A DNA stretch of 64,000 bases from Fistularia commersonii (taxonomy: Eukaryota > Chordata > Actinopteri > Syngnathiformes > Fistulariidae): the NCBI GenBank assembly GCA_037954325.1, contig JBBMNZ010000001.1, positions 7,040,874-7,104,873 of the forward strand, written 5' to 3'. The position numbers and the translations under genes were made by a program. Each line of letters opens with the position of its first letter. The stretch's first letter is position 1. Positions 1 through 10,899 of this stretch are shown in pieces. Under the pieces are notes generated by a model. It was not told the origin of the DNA. It did not search any database and saw nothing but the letters and a program-made list of their open reading frames with translations.

Positions 1-32
1 AGTCATTGCCGCGTCTTGACACAATAACTTAC

Positions 33-67
33 CTCATGAGCTCCAGATCCCCGTCGCTCTCCGTCAT
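33..67 (-). CDS. candidate first coding exon of a host gene, partial
   Basis: On the minus strand an ATG (67-65) opens eleven codons, MTESDGDLELM, and then AG followed by GTAAGT (donor GT at 32-31). AG|GTAAGT is a consensus vertebrate 5' splice site. The start has a purine at -3 (G) and A at +4. The exon ends after two bases of codon 12, so the intron would be phase 2 and the gene would continue left of the window. The encoded start is acidic; I do not recognise the protein. GC-rich sequence with promoter-type motifs lies directly upstream, which fits a first exon. What is seen is only ATG, short open frame and donor; a real transcript is inferred. Chance is possible because the exon is short, but donor, start context and promoter motifs agree on strand and order. 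Confidence 0.55.
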
Positions 68-140
68 GACGCTCCCGGAGCGCCGTCCGAGCCCACGGCC
101 TATATAGCGGGTGGGCGTGTGCGCATGCTCCGGGCGGGTG
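68..140 (-). promoter_or_regulatory. GC-rich promoter-like segment with TATA-type motif
   Basis: Upstream of the minus-strand ATG lies a CpG-rich block unlike the AT-rich DNA that follows. It holds CTATATAG (100-107, self-complementary), a GGGCGTG KLF/GC-type box (113-119), an NRF1-like TGCGCATGC (120-128) and a GGGCGG GC box (132-137). If the TATA motif is used on the minus strand, transcription would start near 70-80, leaving a very short 5' UTR. GC boxes and NRF1-type sites suggest a CpG-island promoter, in which case starts may be dispersed and lie further upstream. Motifs are seen; function is inferred. Confidence 0.45.
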
Positions 141-230
141 AGTGCGCTGGTCGGTTAATCCGCTCGTAAGGGTCGGCTCTCCCGAAGGCGCTCGACCATC
201 ACTTCTCCAGAGAGTTCAAAATAGAGAGAT

Positions 231-336
<106 letters not shown>

Positions 337-424
337 GATTCATTTGTTAATTTATTTTCAAGGTCAGTTTTGCGGCCCGCGACTTATAGGTAATTACTTA
401 TTTATTCATTTATCCATCCTTCCG

Positions 425-582
425 TTCATTATCTGTACCTGCTCATCCAGCTCTCAGGGCCGCAGACGGTGCAGGAGCTTATCACAGCTCTCAATGGGTG
501 CGAGGCGGGGTTCACCCAGGACCCTTTGTCTGGTGATCACAGGGCCACATATAGAGACAAACAAACATTCAACCATTCAGGG
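425..582 (+). repeat. abundant teleost ~300-bp dispersed repeat (family A), 5' part
   Basis: Contains the hallmarks of a very common teleost dispersed repeat: a GCTCATCCAGC-type start, then GTGCAGGAGCTTATCACAGC, GAGGCGGGGTTCACCC, a TGATCACAGGGCCACATA segment and ATAGAGACAAACAAACATTC. The same order is seen at about 10330-10610 (+) and in reverse at 2270-2540. I do not assign a database name. It ends near 582, where AT-rich unique DNA begins. Confidence 0.7.
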
Positions 583-1500
583 TCTCCTTATCGGGGTCTT
601 ATCAGGGTCTATTTTATCAAAATCACGTCAACTCTTGTGCATTTCCTTATATGTTATATTTTTCTCATGTACCATGAATAAACCATTTAACTTCTTGATT
701 TCTCACAAACATAACTATGCAGCCACTGCACCAGATCATCGACATCTGATCCTTTTGTTGATCAATCATTTTGATCGATTTTTTCTATTGTTGTGTGTTT
801 GCAGCATTCTCTTTGTTTCTATGTGTTATTTTGCTGTCTCTATCTACTCAGGAAGCCTTTGTTTTCTTAGTTAATTGTTAGGATATTTCTTGCTCATAAA
901 TATTCATATGCTTTTTATAAATTCAAATATTTTTATATTTTTTTCAATATTAATTTGTTTTTAATGTGTTTCTGAAATAAAAACACTTTTCAAGTTGCTG
1001 TGAAAATGCTAATGAAAAATGCTTTGTAGATTTTTTTATTATCATTAAAGGACGCCTTGCCATTAAATTGCTGCCTAGTGCTCCATGGTCTATAATATAT
1101 CGCTTTTCAGTTCAGTAACTGTTGTGAGATGTAACACCCCCCTAGAGCAGGATAAGATGAAGAAAAGCGATAAGAATGTATGAAAAAAGCCTCTAAGCAA
1201 TTACACTTCTTGAAAGGAAATCTTAACTCTTCTCTTAACACACACTCCCCCTCCAAACAAACACACAGCATGCAGCACAAACATGCGTGTGAATTTTCAT
1301 ACCTTAGCTTACTTTTAGTGAAGCTGTTTTATGTTTTCATTGTATTATTGCGCAGCATACGAAGACCCGACAAGGTTTTTTTTTTTTTTATTTGCTAACA
1401 ATTTTTTCAGTAAAAACATTTTCTATTTTGACATTAAAAAAATATATGTTTTGCATTTCATGACAAAAAAAGACAAATAAAGAAATGTAGGTCAGGGCCT
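583..1500. other. AT-rich DNA without recognisable features
   Basis: No gene, RNA or mobile-element signature seen. Short homopolymer tracts only (poly-T near 1377-1389). Confidence 0.6.
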
Positions 1501-1519
1501 GATGTGTTACTCAGGGGTG

Positions 1520-1622
1520 TCTGCTTGGTAGTGCAGGCGTCCCACCAATCATAAGGGTTGCTGTTTAATTCCTCTTGCTTGCACGCTGAGGTGTCCATGG
1601 GCAAGATGATGGACCCAGGGCT
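1520..1622 (+). mobile_element. tRNA-derived SINE fragment
   Basis: Resembles the tRNA-like head of teleost SINEs: CTTGGTAGTGCAGGCGTC as a degenerate A-box region, GGGTTGCTGTTTAATTCCT as a degenerate B box (GGTTCAANTCC type), then GCTGAGGTGTCCATGGGCAAGAT, the usual conserved segment after the head. The LINE-like tail is not obvious. A better copy lies at 3730-3950 and a minus-strand copy at 54715-54897. Confidence 0.5.
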
Positions 1623-2265
1623 GGTCTTATAACCTGTACTTTTTGGCACTTTGTGCGGCACATTGGCAGCCATTTGTGTGTGGCTATGTGTTTTGAAATC
1701 TAGTGATATGGAAGTGGATTTACTCACCATATAATTCATTTAAATGTTGTGTTAGCACTATTACGTTAGCAACTTCTCACAGATTTGAAACAAATACAAG
1801 CACATTAGCTGGCGGTTTGTTCCTGACTGAACCAATTTGTTCTATAAATCACGAAACCCTGTCCTGATCCCTCTCGTTTGAGACCATGGCTGATCCTGGG
1901 TGAGATGAACTTGGTCCCTGATTCTAAACCCCTACAACATGAAACTTTTGACCCTCATAAACAAAAAGTGGAAAATTATAAACATTTATAAAACATTTTC
2001 CATCCTTGATCAATCTTTTTTTTAAGTAAATCCAATTCTTCGAATAATCTGTACTGACTTTTGCAAGTTTTTTTTTTTTTTTATTTTGATTACATGTACT
2101 CGGAGCAAAAAACAATCAGATAAACTTGATTTCGCATTTTCATAAAGATGGCTCAAGTACTATTGATGATATATTGATGTCTTTTTACCTTTTGAAGCAG
2201 GACATAGCTGACTGATGGCCAATCTTAATTGTGTGAAAGAAGATTTATGTGTATATTTCTATTTT
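1623..2265. other. unique AT-rich stretch
   Basis: No supported gene or repeat apart from a poly-T run near 2067-2081. Confidence 0.55.
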
Positions 2266-2269
2266 GATT

Positions 2270-2540
2270 TTGGATGGTGGCATGCTTTGCCTCACAGCAG
2301 AAGGTCTTTGTTTTGATTTCCACACGGGGGGGCGGATTTTGCAAGGATATAACATGTTCTCCCATGTGTGTGTGGGTTTCTTCCAGGTTCTCCAGTTTCT
2401 TCCCAGTTAAAAAATATGTAGTAAGACACCCTAAATAGCCCAAATGTGCAAATGAGAGAGGAAATAGATGCATGCATCTCAATGACACCCTGTGATTGAC
2501 TGGCGAGCTGTGCAGGATAAGTGATATAGATAGTGAATGG
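2270..2540 (-). repeat. family A dispersed repeat, minus orientation
   Basis: Reading the plus strand, it contains ACATGTTCTCCCATGTGTG, a GGGTTTCTTCCAGGTTCTCC segment, ACACCCTAAATAGCCC and CCCTGTGATTGACTGGCGAG. These are the reverse complements of blocks in the plus-strand copy at 10330-10610. The copy is strongly diverged. Confidence 0.65.
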
Positions 2541-2882
2541 ATTAAAGAATGAATTTTGGGGGGAAACAGATTTATTTCTGTGCAAATGCCTTCTTTTTCT
2601 GAGTTGCTATGGCAATGTCACAATATAGCAGTTGAAACATCCTCAATGCTATATCTGTGTGCCTGACTTTATGAAGTTGCATGAGCATGTGTGTGCATGA
2701 GCCTGTGTGTGTGTGAACAAATCCCAGTGAAAAAAACCCAAATAAGCATTTATTTATTCACTCAACTAATTAATTGTTTACTTCCATCCTTATTGTTTTC
2801 CCCCAAGTTTCTCCACAGTGTCCCATTTTTGGGCATATGAGGGGAGTTGGTAATACATTTTAAAGATTCTGTGTAAGCCAAA

Positions 2883-2906
2883 ATATATATATATATATAT
2901 ATATAT
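2883..2906. repeat. (AT)n microsatellite
   Basis: Twelve AT dinucleotides without interruption. Confidence 0.95.
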
Positions 2907-3727
2907 GAATAAATGATTAAGAAAAGAACTGTGGCAAAAAAATCTGTGGCATGGACAAAACATCAAAAACACCTCTCTAAGGATCCGGAGCGGCTGAGCA
3001 GAGTCAGAGTGAGCATTAAACTAAATTCAGCCTGGACTAGACAGTTCAGCTCCTCTCTGCTGCGGGAAAGTGACCGGTGTCTGTTTTCACCCTGCAGGTC
3101 AGTGTTATTCCCGCAATCAGCCTCTCAAACCACTGGCCTCTGCCTCATTAGCTGTTACAAATAGCGGTGCCAGGGATGGCAAAGCCGTGACGCCTCCTAC
3201 CATCACATATCCAGACCAAACCAGAAATATCATAAATCAACACTCCCTGACAGGAGTGAGGGTCGATGTGCAATGGTGCCTGGCAGGAGAGCCGACATCA
3301 GGGGTCCTGCAGTGGTCCGGTTCAAGTTTATTTCTGAACCCCATTAGCAGGAAGCCTTGGGCATCAGGTGCCCTTCCTGTGGTCCATTTGAAAATACATC
3401 CATTGCAATGAGATGAAAATATAACAACTTTTGAAATCCTCGAGAAAAAACAAGCAAAATAAGTTATGTCTCAGCTGAAGTTACTGAGAGACTATTCTAC
3501 TTTGTGTTACTGAGTTACGCAATGGCAGAGGACACGTCCAAGCTCCACTTCTGTCTTTGGCAGCTCCATGTCGTTCAAGTTACTTGTCTATGAATGTCAC
3601 GTATGTTTTTATCTTGACATAGGGTTGCACGCATTGGGGAAGGGGGTGTCCCAAACAATTGGAAGGAACCAACAGTTATCTCAATCCCCTGGAAGCTATC
3701 GGGGATCAGATGATCTACAAACAGGGG
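2907..3727. other. unique stretch, moderately GC-rich at 2980-3410
   Basis: The segment 2980-3410 is richer in GC than its surroundings and carries none of the transposon signatures found elsewhere. Two open frames (2913-3164 and 3070-3411, plus strand) overlap in different frames and resemble no known protein. Splice-like motifs occur (CCTGCAGGTCAGTG near 3092) but no exon is supported. It could be a conserved non-coding element or simply old unique DNA. Confidence 0.35.
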
Positions 3728-3950
3728 GAGCAGACGGTAGAGCGATCGTCTCTGGAGCCGAACATTCCTCGTTGGATTCCCCGCTCCTCCTAGTGTGTCG
3801 CAGTGTTGTTGAGCAAGACACTGAACCCCTAACTGCTGCCCTGGTGCTGATAGACATCAGACAACTGCTCATGGTTCATCCATTATGGATTAATTGCAGA
3901 GAATGAATTTCCCCATGAGGGATTGATGAAGTACAAATTATTATTATAAA
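3728..3950 (+). mobile_element. tRNA-derived SINE with LINE-like 3' tail
   Basis: The head carries GACGGTAGAGCGATCGTC (A-box region) and CGTTGGATTCC (B-box-like). The body follows with TTGAGCAAGACACTGAACCCC and an ACTGCTGCCCTGGTGCTG segment. The 3' end is GAATGAATTTCCCCATGAGG followed by GATTGATGAAG and an ATT-rich tail, the kind of end shared with L2-type LINEs and thought to recruit their reverse transcriptase. Polymerase III transcription on the plus strand is expected from the family. The minus-strand copy at 54715-54897 has the same order of parts. Confidence 0.7.
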
Positions 3951-4493
3951 GCCAAGGGTTTTATTAAGAAACTTTTCCTCTACTTTTGATACTATACACA
4001 CACCATGCATGCCTCCCAAACTTTCAACTCCACCCCAAAACTCATTTCACTGATAAGTAGTCTTCGATAGGTTTCTTTAAATGGTTTTTAAACACAGTGA
4101 TGCCCTAAGGCTATGTTTTTGTCTCCCATCCTCTTCTCTGTATACATTGACAACATCTCTTGTGAAACTTTTTAAGATGACACGGCACCCGAATGACCTC
4201 TGTATTCCGAACCAGTACAGGAGATCCTCCAGTTTTGTCTGAGATCCATTCCTACGGAACCAACATTACGTGTGAGTTAGAACTACCACAGCCTGAGTTC
4301 ATTATCTTACCGAAAACATCCTAACATCGTTGTTTCTGAAATCTCTATCATAGATAGAGATCGAGAAACAGAAGTAGGCCAAAGGAAACTGGAAGTGAGA
4401 ACAGAGAAATGATAGATATGAAACCGTAATAAAAATTAAATTAACCTAAAAAACCTGAAAAATGATGCACTGCCATTGGAAGAGTCTTATTAC

Positions 4494-4527
<34 letters not shown>

Positions 4528-5450
4528 GTAATACATATATACACATAAAATTAAAAAAAAACACATATAAAAATTAAAATGTTACAAAAATATACAAAAA
4601 AATTAAAAAACATATATCAATTAAAAAACACAAAAACGACGGAGTGAATGGTAACAAAGCATAGCGAGGCCCAAGGGGTATACATGATGTATTCCCACCT
4701 TACCCAAATAAACGCTGTGTCATGGCATATCCTCCTGTTGCATTCATAAACAAGGTCACCCACGATGTTTGAGATTTAAGTGACGGTGCTTTAAATCAAA
4801 GTTCCTTTTAAAATGTATTTATGGGAATACAGCTATAAAGTTGGTCAATGGTAACTGCATAGTGCATGTTGGCAGGTGGTCTAAAGAGCAGTCCAGGCTT
4901 TTCGTGAATAAACTGTCCGGAACTCAGCATGGCTTAAAACCAAGGAACCCGGGCTGAGATCAATGTTTGCCTGTCAAGCATGCAATGCATTGACTCTGCA
5001 TATAGTGGCGTCTCCGACTGCTGCATAAAATCCAGGACTTTTCAAGTCGACTGAGACATTTTAACATTGAAACATTTAACTTTTTTTTTTACAGGTCACA
5101 GATTGAATTCCCTCTCACCTTCAACAGTCCATCCCAGTACAAATTTACCACCATTAAATACATAACCAAACTGTCCTATACAATCAGTCAGGCTGGTAAA
5201 AGAGTCAGCTTAGGTCAAGTGCCTCTCTGATCAGGCTCAAGAACCTGGAGAGGAGAGAGAAGAAGCAAACTCCGTGCAGGAGTAACTCAGATGGGTCGCA
5301 TTGCCAGAGAATAATGAAAAGAGAGGAACAACAACATTATAACAAGACTTGTTGCGCACAATTGGCAAGGTATGTCGAACACAACAGCAAGTCTGCTCTG
5401 TGTGTTGTCAGTTTTATTGTCTAACATCACAGCATGTGTAGAGACAAACT
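3951..5450. other. unique AT-rich stretch with (TA)n and A-rich tracts
   Basis: (TA)n lies at 4491-4528 and an A-rich tract at 4537-4640. A short segment at 4108-4165 translates like a reverse-transcriptase fragment (LSPILFSVYIDNIS) but has no context. No gene supported. Confidence 0.55.
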
Positions 5451-5452
5451 GG

Positions 5453-5472
5453 AACACGCACACGCACGCAAG

Positions 5473-5511
<39 letters not shown>
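5453..5511. repeat. (CA)n microsatellite
   Basis: CACG/CA-rich start followed by about 18 clean CA units. Confidence 0.95.
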
Positions 5512-5513
<2 letters not shown>

Positions 5514-5617
5514 CTATTGCATCAACAAGGCTGAAACACAAAGCTGCCACTGTTTACGGTTCTTCATGCAAAATTGACGCCGGGCCCAACCCCCCTGTCT
5601 CAACTCACACATGCACA

Positions 5618-5627
5618 CAGACAGACA

Positions 5628-5708
<81 letters not shown>

Positions 5709-5710
5709 AT
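5618..5710. repeat. (CAGA)/(CA)n compound microsatellite
   Basis: A short ACAG run leads into about 35 CA units. Open frames through it (Thr-His or Cys-Val repeats) are artefacts. Confidence 0.95.
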
Positions 5711-8700
5711 TCATATCTGTTACACAATCATCATATAATGAGTTAACAAACATACAAGATGGGCGGAAATGTGTCAGTAGGTTGATTGAAAAGGATGGTG
5801 AAAATAAACAACATGGACAATGAATTACATAACTTGGCCAGTGACACATTTGATCAGTTATGAGAAATGTAGGTTTTGCTTTTGAAGAGAATCAAAAAGT
5901 TGATCCAATACCAGTGTCTTTTTATTTCTAAATTCCACTTTCAAATTGGCAACTTTTTACCCCCCAAACTTGGTATTCAAAGTGACTCTACATATCAAGA
6001 ATCTCTCAACACAGGGTGTCCCATCGCTGCGTTCTTAGGGTCTATGAGGTACTTCACAATGCTGAGTAAAACGGTTGGGTTGGATGTTTGAAGTGAACAA
6101 ACATGACCCGACTGGGAATTTATTTATTATTTTCTTCTTCTTCTTCATCGTCACCTACCCTTCCACTCTTCTGATATTGCGGTGCAACCATACCAAGATA
6201 GTCAACGTAGGAGTTCTTGCTTTCTCGAATAACCCTCCAGTGTGTTATGTGTCAGAGACATCCCCATGACCTAAACCAAGGTGCATTCTTACAAGGTACG
6301 GGTCCTCCTTTTGGGGTGAAGTGGCAGCAGCTCTACCCTGAGTTCCCTTAGGTGTTCATGCGGTTCTATAACAACATTTTGTTAGTATATTGAACACAAA
6401 ACAAGCCTTCTGAAGTTGATAAAAAAACAACACATTTACATGACATTTATATTATAGTCCTGGATTGAAAAGCTGCTCGTCATGCTAAATTTCGCTTAAA
6501 ATGTGTGTTTTTTTATATTCCTTTAAACCGATTTGTTTTTTCTTTGCTTCATTGCTTTGTTAATCCATAGGACAATGCTACAATTCTACACACACACACT
6601 CACACACACACACACACACACACAATTGTATATTACAACCATATTTAAAAATCAGTAAGACAGAAATATCAGCTGACACGTCTTTTGAAATTCTATCAAA
6701 AATGTGAACATTAAACTGATTCATCACAATCATAATAAAGTTTCTTATAGACCCTAGTTTAAGTGTATATATCAGGCTTGCTTTACATTCACACTCTTCT
6801 GAGTTGTATATTTGTATTTTGGTTCCCTGCCCGCGGCCGCCTGGGGCTGCTGTAGAGGAACAACACACAACTGTGTTTTGAATCGCTTGTGTCTTGTGGT
6901 GTTTTGGCTGTTTTCACTTGCAGCAATGAAGGTGCGATGCTTGTGCTGATAAGACGGAGGTTAGATACCCGCGGCCCTGAATGACTGCGAGCACCTGCCA
7001 CTTAAAGGGCAGGGAAAGGAAACTTGTTATTTGTTCAGTCATTGATTTGACTATTTGGAGAGAAGACTGGCATGAGATCTTCCTATGCTCGGTGAGAGTG
7101 AGGATGCAAGCATTTGCTGCAGGTCTGTTTAATCATGAATGCTGTGAATATTCGCCATCTATTTATTTTCGTGTTGAGTATCGGAGTATTAAATGAAAAT
7201 TCTGGATTGGTTTGATTCAGTTTGAATGTTGTTGCTTTTTTAATGACTTTTAAAGTTAAATGACTTTGAGAAATGATTTTGTCTTGAAAGGCTCATTTGA
7301 AAACAACATTACTAACTACAAACCCCAGCTAATCTCTGGAATGGCAAATACTGTATTTAAAAAGTTTGTCATTCACAGTTTTTGTTTTGGATGGAACTGA
7401 CAAAAGACCGAAAGCCCCAATTAGCAACATTGCTTATACGAATTGTTCCTAATGAAGATCTGATCCCAAGAAGTTAACCTTGTATGCAATGTATGAATGG
7501 GAGTGATCAACTGTGGTGTACTGCTCCTGCGATCGATGGGTGACCGGTCCAGACACAAACTATGCAGCATCCAAGTTCTTGGTTAGATCCATTTACAGCA
7601 GCTTGCCCATACTGAAATAAATAGATCGAACAAAATAAGTATTTTTACTCTGTGAGTCAAGTAGAAATTTAATATGTACTCAAAAAGTGTCAAAAAGTCA
7701 TCATGCCCACAACCGTCATGTACTGTACAAATGTCCAGTAGTTTGTGTTCCAGTTTTGTCTGATAGATTAGCCTGTGTTGGACCATTTGGTTAGTGTGGT
7801 CTACACTGTCTGGCTTCAGCTTACTGGATAAACTAAGGTGAGTTTATACCTTCCTGCTTTCATGCTGTATGGAATGATCCAAACAAATCTGCACATGCAA
7901 CAACTCTGGAAGATTTTACTGAGGTATGCAGCGCCATATTCTGGAAATATTCTTAACTGGCTCAAAGCTGTAGACTTAGAGGAACCACTGCAGGTGTTTT
8001 TTCTCGATGTTTTTTCTGGATTCATATTGAGGAAGTTTCAAAAATGGAGCCCATGTGTGTCAGCCTCTTTGTGTCTGAGGCTATACAAAGGAAGGTCTCA
8101 GGAGCCATCAAGCCAAGATCTGCAAGGCTCAGTGTTAAACTTTTGGGGCGAGCTGGCAACAATATTGTGAGTTTGGTCCCTTCCGCTTGACCCATTGATC
8201 GTAGAGAAAAAGTGAGGCGAGGTCCTTGGAGACACTGTTTGGACTGGTTGAGGTTCAGCTGAACAAAGTCATTCTAATGCAGCACATGATGTTTGCAACA
8301 TGCTATCTTAATTGAGTGACTCTTAATGAAGAAACAACACAGACAAATAAACTGACATGGCGTTTGATCTCCAATATTTTATTTTGAGGAATTTAATATC
8401 TCTTTCCTGAGGATGCGGATCGCTCTCTGTGTCAGTAGATGCCACTAGATTAATCTTAATTTTACTGTCTAACTTTGTTTTTAATGATTTCTACTGATAT
8501 TTTTATTCATCTCATCATCTTGCAACAGGGTTAACTAAAGTCTGACATGGCTGACTAAAATCTTCCTTCACCAAGAATGCCATGAATCTAGTTTATCCCA
8601 GCTTATTGAAATTTTGGGTCTATCCCTAGGATACCCAAGAAATGCCCAAATGAAGCTTGCAAGCAAATGAAAAGGAGCACTTGCAATAGAGCTAACCTCT

Positions 8701-10250
8701 ACCCGGAGAGTTTGAAAGGATGAATACTATTTATTTTTAAGTTACAACAATAATGTGCAGCTGTAATCAGCAGGTGCTTGCTACTTTGCCCAGCCTAATT
8801 TTGGCGCTAACTTTAGAAGCTATAAATAATGGTAGCAAACTAGCCAGCATTTTAAATGATCCAGTGAACATGGCCAGGGTCTTGATAAATGACTCTGGAT
8901 TTCATTATTAGTTTTGTTAGAGTTAATGTACTGTAATGTTAATTGTAATCTAATTCAACAAACTATAATAAACTATTTCAGTGCTTTGATGATAGCTGCC
9001 TTCTTCTGTCTGAAAACACTTTGTTGCTATACCAAAAGTAACATATTATTTTTCCAGGGATTTCTATGACAGGAGGAGTTAGTGCCATGTTGACAGCATG
9101 GGCATCTTGTCGAATTTAGCAAAAGTAACAGAGGGGGAACGGGGCTTAACGAAGGATGAATTGCACAATCGTTCGTTAAAATGAGCTTCTTTTGTCTAAA
9201 ACAGGTCTAAAATGACATTTAGACTTAAGTAAGACTCAAGTAAGTCTTCAGGCGGGGCTTAGCAAAGGGGGAATTCAAAATCGAGATCATTAGAATACAT
9301 TAAAAAGTATATCGTTTGGTGATTGAGATTACTAAATCATTTTGGAAAAGTTGTATTATCTAACAGCAAGAGACACAGCCCACCCCTTGGCTGTCATTGC
9401 AACCAAGGCAACCTTCAACCCTACTGCTGATGAGACACGGAGGACTTTGTTAAAGTGAATACCTTGCAAACAGCTTGAATGTAGCTGTCTTATATATATC
9501 CCTGCCCCATGTTCTTCATGCCTTTGTCAAAGATTTTGTTCTTAAAAACCATTGTCTTGAGTGCTCTGCGCCATTATACGTGTCTGTGTGATCTCATTCT
9601 CTTTGTACCAGGGAAAAAAAGAGAGGAAAAGTTAACGCTGCGAAAAATGGAAACTTTGTTGAAACATACACAGACTTAATATTTCATCTCCTCTTTGCGA
9701 ATAATTCTGGAGGTTTTAATTTTTCAAAGCACATTTACTTCCTGTTGACCACATCGTATTCTGTATTAGTTGCCGTCTGTGTTTAATGATGCGGGTGTCG
9801 TCTTCTATTCATCATTCTGCATATGTTTTCATCAGTGAAGTGAACTCTGTTTAGCAAAAAGTAATCAGTCGAATTAAATTAGAACTTTCCGACAGACTCA
9901 ATGGAAAAAAAGGTGAACTGTTGGTGAACCAGAAGCTCTCGTCTGGTTGTTGCATAACTTTACTTTCTTCTCTTATCCTTGGATTTCTCATCTAACAGCA
10001 ACATGGCCTACCAGATTTCCTACTGTCTGGATGAAATGTAAAACAGTGTGTTGGCGTGCCAACATCTGGCCCAGGGTCTCTTTGCTTTGAGAGCAGCGCT
10101 TAGTGTCAGCACGATACTTTCAACCAGTATTCATACTCCATGCATGAGCATGAGCTCAGGTTGCAAGCTGAGCATTTCAGCACTTGATATTAGCATATGT
10201 CTCCGCATCACCTGGAATGAACACTTGTGGTTTAACTTTCCACCAATTTG
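5711..10250. other. long unique AT-rich region without supported genes
   Basis: Holds a (CA)n tract (6587-6624) and isolated open frames of 60-110 codons with no recognisable domain or splice context. An 8-bp inverted repeat with 18-bp spacer lies at 9146-9179, beside a pair of imperfect direct repeats (9141 and about 9255). No RNA gene or transposon end recognised. Confidence 0.5.
6587..6624. repeat. (CA)n microsatellite
   Basis: CA dinucleotide run with one ACT interruption near 6600. Confidence 0.93.
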
Positions 10251-10252
10251 GA

Positions 10253-10273
10253 AATATATATATATATATATAC
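10253..10273. repeat. (TA)n microsatellite
   Basis: Short TA run just 5' of a family A repeat. Confidence 0.9.
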
Positions 10274-10329
10274 AACATTTTTCTTAGTAAAGAACAAGGT
10301 CTGTTCATTTCCATTGATTTATTGATGAA

Positions 10330-10612
10330 TTCATTATCCATGCCATTTATCCTGCAGTCAAGGTTGCTGGAGTGTATCCCAACTATCATCGGCTGAGAGG
10401 CTGGGTTCACACTGGACTGGTTGCAAGTCGATGACAGGGACACGTGTAGAGATAAACAAACATTCACTTTTTCCTTCACATGCCTGGGCAATTCAGTGTG
10501 TCCAGTGAAACTGCTGCATTTTTTTTGATTGTGTGAGAACCAGAGAACCCAGAAGAAACCAATACAGACAAGGGAAGAACATGCAAACTCCACACCGTTG
10601 TGTGCCGTCCAG
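10330..10612 (+). repeat. family A dispersed repeat, nearly complete
   Basis: Best plus-strand copy in the window. In order: TCATTATCCATGCCATTTATCC, GTTGCTGGAGTGTATCCCA, GGCTGGGTTCACACTGGAC, ACGTGTAGAGATAAACAAAC, AATTCAGTGTGTCCAGTG, then AACCAGAGAACCCAGAAG and GAACATGCAAACTCCACACC. No coding capacity. The open frames of 60-158 codons that overlap it are chance frames. Confidence 0.75.
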
Positions 10613-10899
10613 AATGCTGTTATACAGTCTGATGGCCCTGGGCAAAGAAGCAAAGAAAGTTACAATAAGCTTCAAGCTAATATTATTAAAACATTGGAAA
10701 AAGGTTTCTAAAAAATAATAGAATAAATAAATTTAAATGATTGTAAATCATGTCGTCAAAAAATAATAAATCATGATTCACAGCCATGGTAGTAGGTAAG
10801 ATATCCTGCATTTAAAAGTTTTCATAAATATTCAATAGGGAAGTCTCCATTTTCCTTACAGCAAATCTCAGTTTATGTATATTCTTATCTATATTAATA

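Noticed and set aside
4108..4165. Short reverse-transcriptase-like translation (LSPILFSVYIDNIS)
   Set aside because: Too short and without neighbouring polymerase motifs; listed only as a remark in the unique stretch.
5287..5849. Thr-His and Cys-Val repeat frames around the (CA)n tracts
   Set aside because: Products of the microsatellite in both strands.
6830..6980. GCGGCCGC and CCGCGG words suggesting a CpG island
   Set aside because: Only isolated CG-rich words in AT-rich DNA; no exon or promoter arrangement found.
10177..10653. 158-codon minus-strand open frame
   Set aside because: Covers a (TA)n tract and a non-coding family A repeat; no domain.
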